Assembly: GCF_000735525.1 (NCBI RefSeq)
Contig: NZ_JMPR01000028.1
Coordinates: 62,001-126,000, forward strand
Direction of reading: 5' to 3'
Length of the DNA: 64,000 nucleotides
Origin: Tatumella ptyseos ATCC 33301
GTDB lineage: Bacteria > Pseudomonadota > Gammaproteobacteria > Enterobacterales > Enterobacteriaceae
Shown here in pieces: positions 63,330-64,000 of this stretch (positions within the stretch are counted from its first letter, which is position 1; the number at the start of each line of letters is the position of its first letter). Made by a program: the position numbers and the translations under genes. The notes below the pieces were generated by a model. It was not told where the DNA came from and searched no databases. It saw nothing but the letters and a program-made list of their open reading frames with translations.

Positions 63330-63357
63330 TGCGGCCTTAACAGTCGGCAATATCTAG

Positions 63358-64000
<643 letters not shown>

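Overview
The window is a chromosomal stretch of a gammaproteobacterium of the order Enterobacterales. Almost every gene has a close E. coli counterpart, and the order follows the E. coli aroC-to-gyrA segment: aroC-mepA-yfcA-epmC / yfcL-mnmC-fabB-yfcJ-flk-pdxB-usg-truA-dedA-accD-folC-dedD-cvpA-purF-ubiX-hisJQMP-yfcD-pta-ackA-yfbV-yfbR-alaA-lrhA-nuoA to nuoN-elaA, then yfaY-yfaE-nrdB-nrdA-ubiG-gyrA. Base composition is close to even in core genes. An Erwiniaceae-like genus (Erwinia, Pantoea or Tatumella) is my best guess, but this is inference and the sequence here does not prove it.

Layout. 1-2.9 kb: end of aroC, the murein endopeptidase mepA, the TSUP permease yfcA and the EF-P hydroxylase epmC. 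2.9-6.5 kb: an accessory insertion between epmC and yfcL. It holds a decayed IS3-type orfA, an AT-rich two-gene operon (a histidine-box membrane hydroxylase of the sterol desaturase/fatty acid hydroxylase superfamily and a PrpF-family isomerase), and a small orphan gene. 6.5-17 kb: yfcL, mnmC, fabB with FadR/FabR-type operator, yfcJ, a MocR regulator divergent from a rhodanese, flk, a DMT exporter and pdxB. 17-25 kb: usg-truA-dedA, accD, folC-dedD, cvpA-purF behind a PurR box. 25-29 kb: ubiX and a histidine/basic amino acid ABC importer with a sigma54/NtrC-like control region. 29-38 kb: yfcD, pta-ackA, yfbV, yfbR, alaA and a long AT-rich leader before lrhA. 38-54 kb: the complete 13-gene NADH dehydrogenase I operon with fused nuoCD. 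54-64 kb: elaA, opgD, yfaY, the class Ia ribonucleotide reductase operon nrdA-nrdB-yfaE with DnaA boxes upstream, ubiG, and the start of gyrA.

How it works together. The core is housekeeping: fatty acid synthesis (fabB, accD), cofactor and nucleotide supply (pdxB, folC, purF, ubiX, ubiG, nrdAB), tRNA modification (mnmC, truA), respiration (nuo), acetate overflow (pta-ackA) and envelope work (mepA, dedD, opgD). Differences from the E. coli arrangement are the places to look: the 2.9-6.5 kb island, the MocR/rhodanese and DMT insertions, loss of argT, opgD placed next to yfaY, an enlarged DedD, and a YfbR whose HD doublet reads HE.
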